In this document: positions 1 to 8,552 of the stretch, piece after piece
Layout: every line of letters starts with the position of its first letter
Position numbering within the stretch: the first letter of the stretch is position 1
Origin: CAYQJS01 sp964417895
GTDB lineage: Bacteria; Chloroflexota; UBA6077; SHYK01
Reading direction: 5' to 3'
NCBI GenBank assembly: GCA_964417895.1
Contig: CAYQJS010000026.1
Location: 5,333-69,332 of the forward strand
Length of the DNA stretch: 64,000 bases
Program-made: the position numbers and the translations under genes
The notes under the pieces: generated by a model
The model's database searches: none
Seen by the model: the letters and a program-made list of their open reading frames with translations, nothing else
Told to the model about the DNA's origin: nothing

Positions 1-3
1 GGG

Positions 4-29
4 CCCTTCGACAAGCTCAGGGCGAGCGG
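4..29 (+). repeat. Dispersed 26-bp repeat (family R4), left copy
   Basis: The stretch beginning cccttcgacaagctcagg is repeated exactly at 63966-63991 near the other end of the window in the same orientation. A related form lies near 29284-29365. Just inside it, ttttcagcagcctg at 32-46 is the reverse complement of 63925-63938. The repeat has no coding potential and sits between genes. Confidence 0.75.
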
Positions 30-45
30 GTTTTTCAGCAGCCTG

Positions 46-303
46 TCAGTCCTCGCCGGCTAGCTGCGCCCGCACGGCCTCGGCGACCGTCTTGTACTCG
101 GGGAAGCCGCCGTCTCGATACATGGAGTGGACCAGCTCGTCGCCAACCCTGACATCAAAGGCGCCCTGGAACCACGGGATGATCTCGATGGCCGACAGCT
201 CGTGCTGGAACTCTTTCATCAGGTTCTCGGTCAGCTCCAGGGTCGCTGGCTCGTACCCACACTCGGCACAGTAGGTGATCTTGACCTTGACCGGCTTACT
301 CAC
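46..303 (-). CDS. SelW/SelT/SelH-family (Rdx) thioredoxin-like protein
   Basis: A protein of about 85 residues beginning near SKPVKVKITYCAECGYEP, with a CxxC motif (CAEC) at the end of the first beta strand. This is the signature of the Rdx/selenoprotein-W-like family in its Cys-containing form. Such proteins have a thioredoxin-like fold and are presumed cytoplasmic redox proteins; the substrate is unknown. The GTG at 303 is chosen; a further in-frame GTG at 312 falls inside an R2 repeat. It lies directly downstream of a thioredoxin-like gene on the same strand, so the two may be co-transcribed. Confidence 0.8.
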   Translation of the reverse strand: MSKPVKVKITYCAECGYEPATLELTENLMKEFQHELSAIEIIPWFQGAFDVRVGDELVHSMYRDGGFPEYKTVAEAVRAQLAGED

Positions 304-340
304 ACCCCTCACCCCAACCCTCTCCCAGAGGGAGAGGGAG
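304..340. repeat. R2 repeat (ccctctccc/gagaggg palindrome)
   Basis: A GC-rich imperfect palindrome containing ccctctcccagagggagag. It is one of about a dozen copies of this family in the window (32219, 32440, 39268, 44096, 45003, 54297, 56217, 57413, 59503 and others). Here it fills the gap between two co-directional genes and borders the start region of the SelW-like gene. Confidence 0.75.
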
Positions 341-350
341 TGTTGTTGCC

Positions 351-989
351 TCAGCTCTGCACGTTGCCGGCGACCAGCGGCCGCCGCTCTCGTTCCTTAA
401 GGCCGCGATCGACCAGCTCGCGGAGCTCCCCGATCACCTCCTGGTTAGCCCACGACACCGTCCCCTCGCGCGAGGCCGACGTTGCCCGCTGGAGCTGTGC
501 CCGCGTCGCTTCCGACAACTGGTCCACCGGCGCGTCGGGGGACCCGAACTCGGGGGTCGTGGTGAAGACCTCGCGCCGCTTCTCCGCGCGCAGGTTGGTG
601 ACGCTCTTCGGCCGCTCGATCCAGTGGCCGATCTCGTTGAAGTTCTCGTCAAAGAAGACGAATACCGGGATCGACTGGTACGGCCCATTCATGTACTGGT
701 CCCGCAGGTCCGAATTCTCATCGCGATCGAAGACGCGGAGGTTCAGCTTGCCGCTCTCCTGAGCAAGCCTGCCGAGAACCGGAAGGTTCGTGAGCACGTC
801 GTAGCACCAGTCTGAGCCGATCACGAGGACGTCCAACGGCTGGGGAAGATTCGTGAATGCCGCGAGATCCTCGGGTCTGATCTCGACGTTGCGTTCGTAA
901 CCTTCCAGCCTATCCCGGTTTCTCGTCATCCACCCCTTGAATTCATCATAGGTCATCCCCTGGTTGAACCGCTCCCGCGTAACTGCCAT
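351..989 (-). CDS. Thioredoxin-family protein (single-Cys WCYD motif)
   Basis: A protein of about 212 residues. The centre carries the thioredoxin-like stretch LDVLVIGSDWCYDVLTNLP followed by a strand ending in a cis-Pro-like SIPVFVFFDE. Only one cysteine is present where classical thioredoxins have CxxC, so a disulfide reductase role is uncertain. The family (thioredoxin_9-like) is common in Gram-positive and Chloroflexota-type genomes. ATG 989 is preceded by GAGGGG at good spacing and is preferred over GTG 995. No signal peptide; cytoplasmic. It sits upstream of the SelW-like gene. Confidence 0.8.
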   Translation of the reverse strand: MAVTRERFNQGMTYDEFKGWMTRNRDRLEGYERNVEIRPEDLAAFTNLPQPLDVLVIGSDWCYDVLTNLPVLGRLAQESGKLNLRVFDRDENSDLRDQYMNGPYQSIPVFVFFDENFNEIGHWIERPKSVTNLRAEKRREVFTTTPEFGSPDAPVDQLSEATRAQLQRATSASREGTVSWANQEVIGELRELVDRGLKERERRPLVAGNVQS

Positions 990-1039
990 CTTCACCCCTC
1001 AGCGCTTCCCGATCCATTTTGGATCGCCTGGTCCATTAT

Positions 1040-2521
1040 CTACGATTCGGCGGCACCGTGAGCCATGCCGACGGTCGGAGCTGTCTGGGGCCGGACGTCG
1101 GCCGGGGCGCTCGCCGGAGGGCTCACGGTGGCGGACTCCCGGGACCCGAGGCGCCCGCGCACCGCGAGGAAGACGCCAGCCAATGCGAGAGCGCCCATCA
1201 GCACCTCGGCGAACTGGAACCCTGTCACCATCGCTCTCGGAGTCGCATTTCCTAAAAGCGACACGCCGGCGACCCCCATCGCCAGCGCCCCGAGACCGAC
1301 CGCCATCGTGTGGCCGAACTGACGTGTCGTTTCCAGCATGCCCGAGGAGAGGCCGCGCGCCTCGCCCGGCAGGATCGACATGATGGTCGTGTTGTTGGCT
1401 GTGTTGAAGAAGCCGGAGCCGAGGCCGATGATCAGCGTCACCGCTGTGTAGCTGGCGAAGTCGAGGGCGTCGACGAAGACCCCGAGCGTCAGCATCGCGG
1501 CGCCGATCGCAGCTAGCGCCACGGCGGACAGGTACGGCCAGCGCAGCCGGTCAACCAGCCAGCCGGCCGCGAGGGCCGCGGGCAGGTTGATGCCCTGCAC
1601 GGCGCCAACGACGAGAGTGGAATGAACGGTCGTGAGGCCCCACGCGCGCTCGAATAGGAATGGCGTCAGGAAAAAGGTCGCCATCATCGTCATGTGGTAG
1701 ATGCCGTTCGCCGATACGGCCGACGCGAACGCGGCGTTCCGCACGTACTCGATGCGGACGAGCGGCTCGCGAGCACGACGCTCGACCGCGACGAAGGCGA
1801 TGAAGAGAATGATGGCCAGCGCCTGGAAACCGATATGGTGTTGCCACCCCATCTGGAACGTCCCCTCGCCCTCGTGGAGATGGGTGAACGAGGCGGCGAG
1901 CGCCAGCAAAGACGCAACGAGCAGCAGCGCGCCCGGCACGTCGACGCTTCGGTTGCGCCGCTCCACTTGCGGGGGCGGCGGCATACGCATTGCCAGGGCC
2001 AGGCTCACCACGCCGACGGGGGCGACCATCCAGAAGACTCCCTGCCAGCTAAACAGCGCGAGCGCGGCGGGTGTCAGTAGGGTTCCTCCACCTGCGCCGA
2101 TAGCGGCGGCTACGGTAGCAAGCCCGACGATGCGCCCCCGCTGCTCGAGCGGGAACGCCGCCGTGAGAATGGCCAGGCTCGTGCCCGAGATGAGGGCCGC
2201 TGCCACGCCCTGGACGGCCCGAAACGCGATGATCGCGGGCAGGAAAGAAACGAACCCCACAAGCGTTGAGGCCAACGTGGCGAGGGCGACCCCAGTGAGG
2301 AATACCGGCTTGAAGCCCACCAGGTCGCCGATGCGGCCGGCGGAAAGCAGGCATGCGGCGAGAACGAGCAGATAGGCATTCAGGATCCAACTGGCCTCGT
2401 CGACGTCGATGCCCAGGTGCGCGGCGATGGTGGGCAGAGCCACCGAGATGGGCGACACCGCGAGCATGATGGTCACGTAGCCCATGGCCACCGCGGCAAG
2501 AACCAGATAGCGGCGCGGCAT
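1040..2521 (-). CDS. MFS drug-efflux transporter, DHA2 (EmrB/QacA) type
   Basis: About 493 residues from ATG 2521, which directly precedes the first hydrophobic helix (YLVLAAVAMGYVTIMLAV). The many hydrophobic segments match a 14-helix DHA2 exporter, with the motif-A region GRIGDLVGFKPVF between helices 2 and 3. The family couples proton influx to export of amphiphilic drugs across the inner membrane; the substrate cannot be told from sequence. Longer in-frame starts exist up to 2626 but precede any conserved segment. The gene is divergent from the DUF1932 dehydrogenase at 2708, sharing a gap of about 190 bp. Confidence 0.88.
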   Translation of the reverse strand: MPRRYLVLAAVAMGYVTIMLAVSPISVALPTIAAHLGIDVDEASWILNAYLLVLAACLLSAGRIGDLVGFKPVFLTGVALATLASTLVGFVSFLPAIIAFRAVQGVAAALISGTSLAILTAAFPLEQRGRIVGLATVAAAIGAGGGTLLTPAALALFSWQGVFWMVAPVGVVSLALAMRMPPPPQVERRNRSVDVPGALLLVASLLALAASFTHLHEGEGTFQMGWQHHIGFQALAIILFIAFVAVERRAREPLVRIEYVRNAAFASAVSANGIYHMTMMATFFLTPFLFERAWGLTTVHSTLVVGAVQGINLPAALAAGWLVDRLRWPYLSAVALAAIGAAMLTLGVFVDALDFASYTAVTLIIGLGSGFFNTANNTTIMSILPGEARGLSSGMLETTRQFGHTMAVGLGALAMGVAGVSLLGNATPRAMVTGFQFAEVLMGALALAGVFLAVRGRLGSRESATVSPPASAPADVRPQTAPTVGMAHGAAES

Positions 2522-2707
2522 CCCAGTCTCGGTCGCCCCCGCCTGGGCGGAGTGGATCGGATCTTTCAATACTGAGGGAACTCTCCGGCCGCCGGCCTGC
2601 TGGCAAGGGGCGGCCCTCTCTATCATATCGGCCCACCAGTGCGCTGAGCAGGCGGCCTGGTACCATCGCCCTTGCCGTGGGGTCAGAGCGGCGAAAGGAG
2701 TTCAACT

Positions 2708-3610
2708 ATGAGCCTGCGAACGATTGCCGTGCTGAGTCCGGGCGAGATGGGCAGCCAGGTCGGGCGCGCCCTGCATCAGGGGGGCTCGCGGGTCATATGC
2801 TGCGTGGCGGGGCGCAGCGACCGAACCGCCGAGCGGGCCACCGCGGCGGGCCTCGAGCTGCTGTCAACCCTCGACGAGGTGGTAACGCAGGCGGAGCTTA
2901 TCATCGCGGTCGTCCCCTCGCTCTCAGCGAGGCCTCTGGCGGACGAGGTGGCCTCCGCCATGCGCCGAACCGGTGAGCACCCCCTCTATGTGGACGCCAA
3001 CTCCATCGGACCCCAGACGGCTTCGGCCATCGCGGGTGCCATCGAAGCAGCGGGCGGGTCCTTCGTCGACGGCTCCATCATCGGCAGCGCCGGCGAGCTC
3101 CTCGGAGGGGCCACGTTCTACCTTTCGGGCGCGCGGGCTCAAGACGTGGCTGAGTACCTCGAGCCGCCGCTTCGCACGTCGATCCTCGGGGCCGAACCGG
3201 GACAGGCGTCCGGCTTCAAGGTGCTCTACGCGGGCCTGACCAAGGGCCTGAGCGCCATGGGCCTCGAGCTCCTCGCGGGCGCCCAGCGGCTCGGGCTCAC
3301 GGACCGGCTAATGGATAAGTACCGGTCATCCCACCCCAGCGTGGTCCGATTCTGGGAGCACAACCTTCCCGGTCTTCCGCCGCGCGCCGGCCGACGGTCT
3401 GAGGAGATGATCGAATTGGCCGAGACACTGGAAGGCCTCGGATTGACCGGCCATATGGCTCACGCTGCTCACATCTGTCTGGCTGATCTGGCCGAGCGCT
3501 ACCGCCAGGACGGTGCCCCGGAGGGCGAAGACCTGGGCGCTACGATTGAATGGCTGGCGGGGCGAATGGCTGGCGCAACGCACGGAGAACCGGGGCTGAC
3601 AAACCGCTAG
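2708..3610 (+). CDS. NAD(P)-dependent dehydrogenase with DUF1932 C-terminal domain
   Basis: 300 residues. The N-terminal Rossmann segment (IAVLSPGEMGSQVGRAL) and the 6-phosphogluconate-dehydrogenase-like NAD-binding domain are followed by an all-helical DUF1932 domain (GFKVLYAGLTKGLSAMGLEL onward). This is the beta-hydroxyacid dehydrogenase superfamily; the substrate is unknown. ATG 2708 follows a strong GAAAGGAG site 7-8 bases upstream and is preferred to the start 12 codons earlier. Cytoplasmic. It is divergent from the MFS exporter. Confidence 0.87.
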   Translation: MSLRTIAVLSPGEMGSQVGRALHQGGSRVICCVAGRSDRTAERATAAGLELLSTLDEVVTQAELIIAVVPSLSARPLADEVASAMRRTGEHPLYVDANSIGPQTASAIAGAIEAAGGSFVDGSIIGSAGELLGGATFYLSGARAQDVAEYLEPPLRTSILGAEPGQASGFKVLYAGLTKGLSAMGLELLAGAQRLGLTDRLMDKYRSSHPSVVRFWEHNLPGLPPRAGRRSEEMIELAETLEGLGLTGHMAHAAHICLADLAERYRQDGAPEGEDLGATIEWLAGRMAGATHGEPGLTNR

Positions 3611-3669
3611 CCGAGAGCGGGCGCGACCTGCATCGGCTGACGCCATGACGAAAATAAGAAGGATCTCAA

Positions 3670-4596
3670 TTGCTCGGACAGCCCATTCCAAACGTCCCCG
3701 ACGAAGTCCTTGCGCTGCTTCCTTCGCCCCCGCAGAGGGTTGCGCCCCTCGATGAACGGGGACAACCTTGGTTGGTGCAGTACGGAAGCAGCAACGCTGT
3801 GCTGCGACGCTATCCGCCCGAACGCTATCCACCTGCCGCGAGCCTCAATCACGTGCGCTGGCTCCACGACTTTCTTCGTGGTCTAGCTTCCACCGGGTTT
3901 CCTGCACCTTTGCCGGTGAACGACCTGGCGGGCGTCAGCTTGATGGTGGTGGGTGGAGCTATTTGGGAGCTCCTCACTTATCTACCAGGACGGGTGTTGG
4001 GCTGGTGCCGACGAGATGCGCTCTGGCAGACTGGCGACATCATCGCCCGGTTTCACGCTGCGTCAGAACAAGTCAGTAGCGCAGACCAGCGCCCGGGGGC
4101 GCTGCCCCTGCCTGATTGCTGGCCCGCCACCCGCAGCATACAGAAACTCGTTCAGCAGTTTCATGACCAACTCGATGTACCCTCTTACGCTACCGCACGT
4201 CGCTGCGTCATCCACGGAGATCCGACGAGCCACAATGTGCTTGTTCGGGGGCGGCCATCGCGCCCCAGTGGTCTTATTGATTTCACCCTGGCCTACCGCG
4301 AAGCGGCTTCGGCCGACCTGGCCTTTGCCTTGTGGCGCAGCGGGCGTCCAGCCCAACACGCGTTGGACTACGACCTTAGCCGGGTTGCCTCGCTAGTTCG
4401 CGGCTACCATCGGGTGCGCCGGCTTGAGCCGGGCGAAGCAGCACTGATCCCGGTCCTTATGCTGGGGCGCGGGCTCCAAATGCTTACGCGCCTGGAGTCT
4501 CGTGGGCAGAATGACGCAGCTCTCCTAGGACGGCTGACCTGGGTTTCCTCGCACCAGCAGGAAATCCATGGGGCGGTCCTAGCCGGACTGAGCTAG
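3670..4596 (+). CDS. Aminoglycoside-phosphotransferase-like kinase family protein
   Basis: 308 residues with TTG start. The APH/choline-kinase catalytic loop IHGDPTSHN (H182, D184, N189) and the metal-binding aspartate in LIDFTLAY (D204) are both present, so the active site looks complete. The N-terminal lobe is short and diverged. Members of this superfamily phosphorylate small molecules such as aminoglycosides, homoserine or choline; resistance should not be assumed. Its stop abuts the end of the convergent HAD phosphatase gene with no gap. Confidence 0.8.
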   Translation: MLGQPIPNVPDEVLALLPSPPQRVAPLDERGQPWLVQYGSSNAVLRRYPPERYPPAASLNHVRWLHDFLRGLASTGFPAPLPVNDLAGVSLMVVGGAIWELLTYLPGRVLGWCRRDALWQTGDIIARFHAASEQVSSADQRPGALPLPDCWPATRSIQKLVQQFHDQLDVPSYATARRCVIHGDPTSHNVLVRGRPSRPSGLIDFTLAYREAASADLAFALWRSGRPAQHALDYDLSRVASLVRGYHRVRRLEPGEAALIPVLMLGRGLQMLTRLESRGQNDAALLGRLTWVSSHQQEIHGAVLAGLS

Positions 4597-5265
4597 TCAA
4601 ACCACCCTTGCGCCAGCGACTTTGAGCCAGGGAGCTTCCCGTCCAACCAGACCAGGAAGCGCGGCCAGATCGGCGAGTACGTCCCTCGCTCCCGCCGCGA
4701 AGAGATCCGCGCGGCTGGTCGCGCCACTCACCACGCCGATGAATGGGACTCCGGCCGCCGCCGCGGTCGCTCCGTCGATGGCGCTGTCGCCGACGTAGAC
4801 AGATTCCGCCGGCTCTGTTGCGCCGAGCTCGGCCAGCGCGCGCTGGATACCTTCGGGATGCGGTTTGAAATGGGTCACGTCTTCACCGCCGACGATCACA
4901 TCGAAGACGCCAGTGACTTCGGCCCGATCCAGGATGGCCTCGATCCGGAAGCGGAACTTGGTCGACACAATGCCGAGTCGATGGTCCGCCTGCCGCAGCG
5001 CCGTGAGCACGGATGTCACCGGCGGGTAAAGGGATGTCAGATCCACCATGACCTCGTCTGCCCGCTCGAGGAAGGCCGCCACGAGCGGTTCGGTCGGGTA
5101 CTCTGGCGCCAGCTGCGCGAACGTGGAAGTGAGCGAGTGGCCGATGAGCCGGCGAACGCGGTCAGGCTCGGGGCGCGGCAGGCCAGCCTGGCTGAGCGCA
5201 TGACAGACGCAGGTCTCAACGGCAGTCGCCGAGTCCGCCAGGGTGAGGTCGAAGTCGAAAAGCAC
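4597..5265 (-). CDS. HAD-superfamily phosphatase, phosphoglycolate-phosphatase-like
   Basis: 222 residues. HAD motif I is at the very N-terminus (FDFDLTLADS, D4 and D6), motif II is in LGIVSTKF, and motif IV is in VYVGDSAIDG. The cap domain between motifs I and II is the small alpha-helical C1 type of phosphoglycolate phosphatases and beta-phosphoglucomutases. The start is taken as GTG 5265 because no other start occurs before an upstream stop at about 5299. Function in detail is unknown. Divergent from a second HAD gene at 5304. Confidence 0.85.
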   Translation of the reverse strand: MLFDFDLTLADSATAVETCVCHALSQAGLPRPEPDRVRRLIGHSLTSTFAQLAPEYPTEPLVAAFLERADEVMVDLTSLYPPVTSVLTALRQADHRLGIVSTKFRFRIEAILDRAEVTGVFDVIVGGEDVTHFKPHPEGIQRALAELGATEPAESVYVGDSAIDGATAAAAGVPFIGVVSGATSRADLFAAGARDVLADLAALPGLVGREAPWLKVAGARVV

Positions 5266-5303
5266 GATGCGAATGGCGACGCTCCGGGGCCAGGGAGGTC
5301 AAA

Positions 5304-6012
5304 ATGAGGGACCTGCCATCGATTATAGGGGGCTGCTATAACAGCCCAATGTCTGCCCAACCGCCAATCCGCCTCGGAGCGTTCGATCTCGACGGCACTA
5401 TCACGCGCGGGCCTACCGTCTGCGAAGCCATCGCCGACGCCCTGGGGCAGGGGGCCCGCATGCGAGAGCTGGAACAGTTGCGCGACCTGGATGCCATCCT
5501 ATCGGCGCGCGAGCAGATGGCCCAGTGGTACCGATGCGCTCCCCGAGAGCCGCTCGTCGCCTATCAGACCGGCACCCGGCCCGGCCCCAAGGGCCGAGGA
5601 GGCCTTCGCCTGGCTCCGAGAGCATGAGATCCCAACGGCAATTGTCTCAGTCACCTGGACCTTCGCTGTGAGGTGGTTCGCCACGACGCTCCGAGCCGAC
5701 TACTACGTCGGCACCCGCCTCCTGGACAGCGGGCACATCGAGCACATGTGGCCTCATGCAAAAGCCGAATGGCTCACTGCTCGGATGCGGGAGCTGACGC
5801 TAGATCGTAGGGAGGTTGCTGCCGTCGGCGACTCCGTTGGCGACGTACCGATGCTTAAGGCAGTTGGCCATCCCGTCTTCGTGGGTGGGGAGCTGCCGTC
5901 CGAGCTCGAGCACGCCTGGCATGCGTCCGATGGCCACCTGCTGCAGATCGCGAAGCGCCTCGTGCGCCGCCAAGGACCGGCCGGAACAGCCGCACGCAGA
6001 AGCGGCGCATAA
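5304..6012 (+). pseudogene. HAD phosphatase (phosphoserine-phosphatase-like), frameshifted
   Basis: The first frame from ATG 5304 (RBS AGGGAGG) carries motif I, GAFDLDGTITRG, then runs out at 5627. A different frame overlapping it encodes the rest of the same protein: EEAFAWLREHEIPTAIVSVT (motif II) and VAAVGDSVGDVPM (motif IV), ending at 6012. The frame change lies near 5560-5600 in a run of gccc/ggcc repeats. It is either a recent pseudogene or an indel in the assembly. If corrected, the protein would be about 235 residues and all catalytic motifs would be intact. Confidence 0.75.
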
Positions 6013-6396
6013 ATGCGGTGTCCGGTCACCACAACGTACCTAGAGATGAACAGCCCCGCAGACCTCCGGCCCGCGCGCTCGAGCACCACCCCAGTGGGAT
6101 ACTTCGAGCTAGCGCGCCAGGGTGGAGACGACATCGAGATAGCCTATCTTGGCCTGTTGCCGAGATTCATCGGCCAGGGCTTCGGCGGCATCCTGTTGAC
6201 GGCCGCGGCCAGCCGAGCATGGGAGCTCGGAGCCAATCGGGTATGGGTTCACACCTGTACGCTGGACCATCCCCAGGCGCTGAGTAACTACCAGGCGCGG
6301 GGCTTTCGGGTTTATCGGATCGAAGAGACGATCGAGGACCTTCCGGACCAACCGCTGGAACCGTGGCCAGGCGCGAGCTTGGAATCAATTGAATGA
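6013..6396 (+). CDS. GNAT-family acetyltransferase, internally shortened
   Basis: 127 residues. The acetyl-CoA-binding core is clear: IEIAYLGLLPRFIGQGFGG (motif A) and NYQARGFRVYR (motif B). The N-terminus TTYLEMNSPADLRPAR matches the start of longer GNAT proteins of this group, but the roughly 60 residues normally lying between it and the VGYFELARQ strand are missing, in frame. The protein therefore lacks the first helices and strands of the fold and may be inactive. Starts immediately after the broken HAD gene. Confidence 0.72.
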   Translation: MRCPVTTTYLEMNSPADLRPARSSTTPVGYFELARQGGDDIEIAYLGLLPRFIGQGFGGILLTAAASRAWELGANRVWVHTCTLDHPQALSNYQARGFRVYRIEETIEDLPDQPLEPWPGASLESIE

Positions 6397-6810
6397 TCCA
6401 TCCAATAGCTGGCGGAAAGTTTCGCAGGTGACGATCCGCACCCCCTGATGTTCCTTCAGAACCAGGAGGTCCTGATCCTCGGTGACCAGGTAATCGGCCC
6501 GGGCTGCCATCGCGGTGGCCAGGAACTTGTCGTCTTTCGGGTCACGCGAGACCGCCGCTACTTGCGGGATCTCGACCACCTCAGCTTGACCCAGAAGCTC
6601 AATTACGCTGGCTAAGTCAAAGCGGCCTAGAGTCTGAAATTTGGTGGTGAGCTCCTCACGGTGGAGAACTTCCAGGATCTCGGCGATGACGGGTTGAGAG
6701 ACAAACAGCCGGTGGAGTTCCGGGGAGGTGAAGAGGGCACGACCGCAAAAATTGTAGGGATTGATCAAGCCCCGGACGAAGACGACGGTGTCAAACACAA
6801 CTTTAATCAT
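6385..6810 (-). CDS. PIN-domain toxin of a type II toxin-antitoxin system
   Basis: 141 residues. It begins MIKVVFDTVVFVRGL, the strand-1 acidic position of PIN ribonucleases, with further acidic residues in SRDPKDDKFLATA and YLVTEDQDLL. This pattern fits the COG1569/TIGR00305 family of putative PIN toxins, which cleave RNA using Mg2+. Its start overlaps the end of the AbrB-type antitoxin gene by 8 bp, as usual for such pairs. All expected acidic residues are present, so it is probably functional. Confidence 0.87.
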   Translation of the reverse strand: MIKVVFDTVVFVRGLINPYNFCGRALFTSPELHRLFVSQPVIAEILEVLHREELTTKFQTLGRFDLASVIELLGQAEVVEIPQVAAVSRDPKDDKFLATAMAARADYLVTEDQDLLVLKEHQGVRIVTCETFRQLLDGSFN

Positions 6811-7114
6811 GCCGCTTGCGGACAGCCTTCACCGCGTCGTCAATGGCCGTGTTGATCTCCTCATCGCTGTAGTCTTTCACTTCTGCCTCTTCTCGAACGG
6901 CGGCAAAGTGGTCGTAGAGATCCTTGACCCACGGCGAGCCAGCCACGCGCTGAGTGACGCTTACGGGTCGGATGCGCAGCTCACCTGGGAGCAGGCTGAT
7001 CTGCAGCAGGGTGTCCGCCTCGATCCCTAGCTTCTGCCGGAATTCAGCGGGAATCGTGATCTGTCCGCTTCGCACGGGGCGGATGATCCGGGTAAGCGGT
7101 TCGCTCTCTGGCAT
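6803..7114 (-). CDS. AbrB/MazE-type antitoxin
   Basis: 103 residues. The N-terminal swapped-hairpin DNA-binding domain is visible (GQITIPAEFRQKLGI), followed by an acidic, helical C-terminal tail (EEAEVKDYSDEEINTAID) likely to bind the PIN toxin encoded immediately downstream. ATG 7114 is preceded by GAGAGGAG. These antitoxins normally repress their own operon, and a short palindrome upstream at 7164-7176 could be the operator. Confidence 0.87.
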   Translation of the reverse strand: MPESEPLTRIIRPVRSGQITIPAEFRQKLGIEADTLLQISLLPGELRIRPVSVTQRVAGSPWVKDLYDHFAAVREEAEVKDYSDEEINTAIDDAVKAVRKRHD

Positions 7115-7163
7115 TTGGCTCTCCTCTCTCGAAGGATAGTGTGAATTACAATATCCCTGATAA

Positions 7164-7176
7164 TACAGATTCTGTA
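7164..7176. promoter_or_regulatory. Putative operator palindrome of the AbrB/PIN operon
   Basis: tacaga-t-tctgta is a perfect 6+6 inverted repeat around one base. It lies 50 bp upstream of the antitoxin start in an unusually AT-rich stretch (about 7140-7185), where the promoter should be. Binding by the antitoxin is an inference. Confidence 0.4.
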
Positions 7177-7342
7177 GTTATGTCCGAGCCAGCACCACCG
7201 TGAGGTTGCGGGTATCCTGAGCCGGTTCCCGCTGATCCAGCCGACCAGCAGCACCACCAGTAGCACCGCGGGTTGAACTCCCCGGCCCATCGTGGTATAT
7301 GGCTTATGACACCTACGCAAACACCCAGAGAGGGATGCAACT

Positions 7343-8506
7343 ATGCTGACGAAAGAGCAGAACGAGCGATTGACCCAGACCGGAACGGGAACGCCGATGG
7401 GCAACCTGCTGCGCCGCTACTGGCACGTGGTCGGAACGCTCCCCGAGCTCGAGACCGAGCCCGTACAGCCAGTGCGGCTTCTGGGCGAGAACCTGACGCT
7501 CTTCCGCGACGAGCGCGGGCGAATCGGCCTCATCGCCGAACGCTGCGCCCACCGCGCCATCTCCCTCGCGTATGGGATTCCGCAGCAAAACGGCCTCCGG
7601 TGTGCCTACCACGGCTGGACCTACGACACCGAAGGGCACGTCGTCGACATGCCGTTCGAGCCTGCCTGCCTGCCGCTGAAGATCAAGGCCTATCCCGTCG
7701 AGGAGCTGGGCGGCCTCCTCTGGGCGTATCTCGGCCCCGAGCCACGGCCGCTGCTCCCGCGCTACGAGGGCTATGTGCGCGATGACATGGACAAGAACGT
7801 CAGTTTGAAGGTACTCGACTGTAACTGGCTGCAATGCATGGACAACTCCATGGACCCGGTCCATTTCGAGCACCTGCACGGCCACTACGGCAACTACATC
7901 AACAAGCGCCTGGGTAAACCTCCAGCCATGAAGACACCACGCCACCTCAAGATCGACTTCGACATCTTCGAGTACGGTGTCTATAAGCGCCGCCTGATAG
8001 AGGGCGATCCGGAGGATAGCGACGACTGGACCGTCGGGCATCCGATCCTTTTCCCGAACACCCTGGCCCAGCTTCAGGATGCCTATCACAGCTACCAGAT
8101 ACGGGTGCCCATCGACGACACGCACACCATGCACGTGCTCTATCGCGGCGCACCGCGCAAGCCGGGCGCCGCGCAACAGGAAGGCCTGCGTGTGGTGCGC
8201 GAAAAGGTCGAGTACAACGACCTGGGGCTCGTTCACGCTCCGGTCGTCATCCGCCAGGACGAGATGGCGTGGATCGGCCAGGGCCCCATCTCAGACCGCA
8301 CCATCGAACACCTCGTGACCTCTGACAGGGGCGTAGCCCTCTACCACAACCTCCTGTTCGAAAACATCGAGAGGGTGGAGCGGGGAGAGGACCCGATGGC
8401 GGTGGTGCGGGATCCCGCCAAGAACAACCCGATGATCGCGATTCGCCACGAGCGCGTCGCCCGAGGGGCCTTCCGGGACGATCTCGTCGGCGCCGCGAGC
8501 GTTTAG
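7343..8506 (+). CDS. Rieske non-heme iron oxygenase, alpha subunit-like
   Basis: 387 residues. The [2Fe-2S] Rieske motif is C68-x-H70-x16-C87-x2-H90. The mononuclear iron site is in MDPVHFEHLHG (D171, H174, H179). The single-component layout resembles phthalate 4,5-dioxygenase / vanillate demethylase-type oxygenases that hydroxylate or demethylate aromatic substrates. These need electrons from a separate ferredoxin reductase, and none is encoded nearby. Followed 46 bp downstream by a bicupin gene on the same strand, likely one operon. Substrate unknown. Confidence 0.9.
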   Translation: MLTKEQNERLTQTGTGTPMGNLLRRYWHVVGTLPELETEPVQPVRLLGENLTLFRDERGRIGLIAERCAHRAISLAYGIPQQNGLRCAYHGWTYDTEGHVVDMPFEPACLPLKIKAYPVEELGGLLWAYLGPEPRPLLPRYEGYVRDDMDKNVSLKVLDCNWLQCMDNSMDPVHFEHLHGHYGNYINKRLGKPPAMKTPRHLKIDFDIFEYGVYKRRLIEGDPEDSDDWTVGHPILFPNTLAQLQDAYHSYQIRVPIDDTHTMHVLYRGAPRKPGAAQQEGLRVVREKVEYNDLGLVHAPVVIRQDEMAWIGQGPISDRTIEHLVTSDRGVALYHNLLFENIERVERGEDPMAVVRDPAKNNPMIAIRHERVARGAFRDDLVGAASV

Positions 8507-8552
8507 CGCGCCCGATCAGCTAACCAGAGCAGCAGTGAAAGGAGCACCCACC

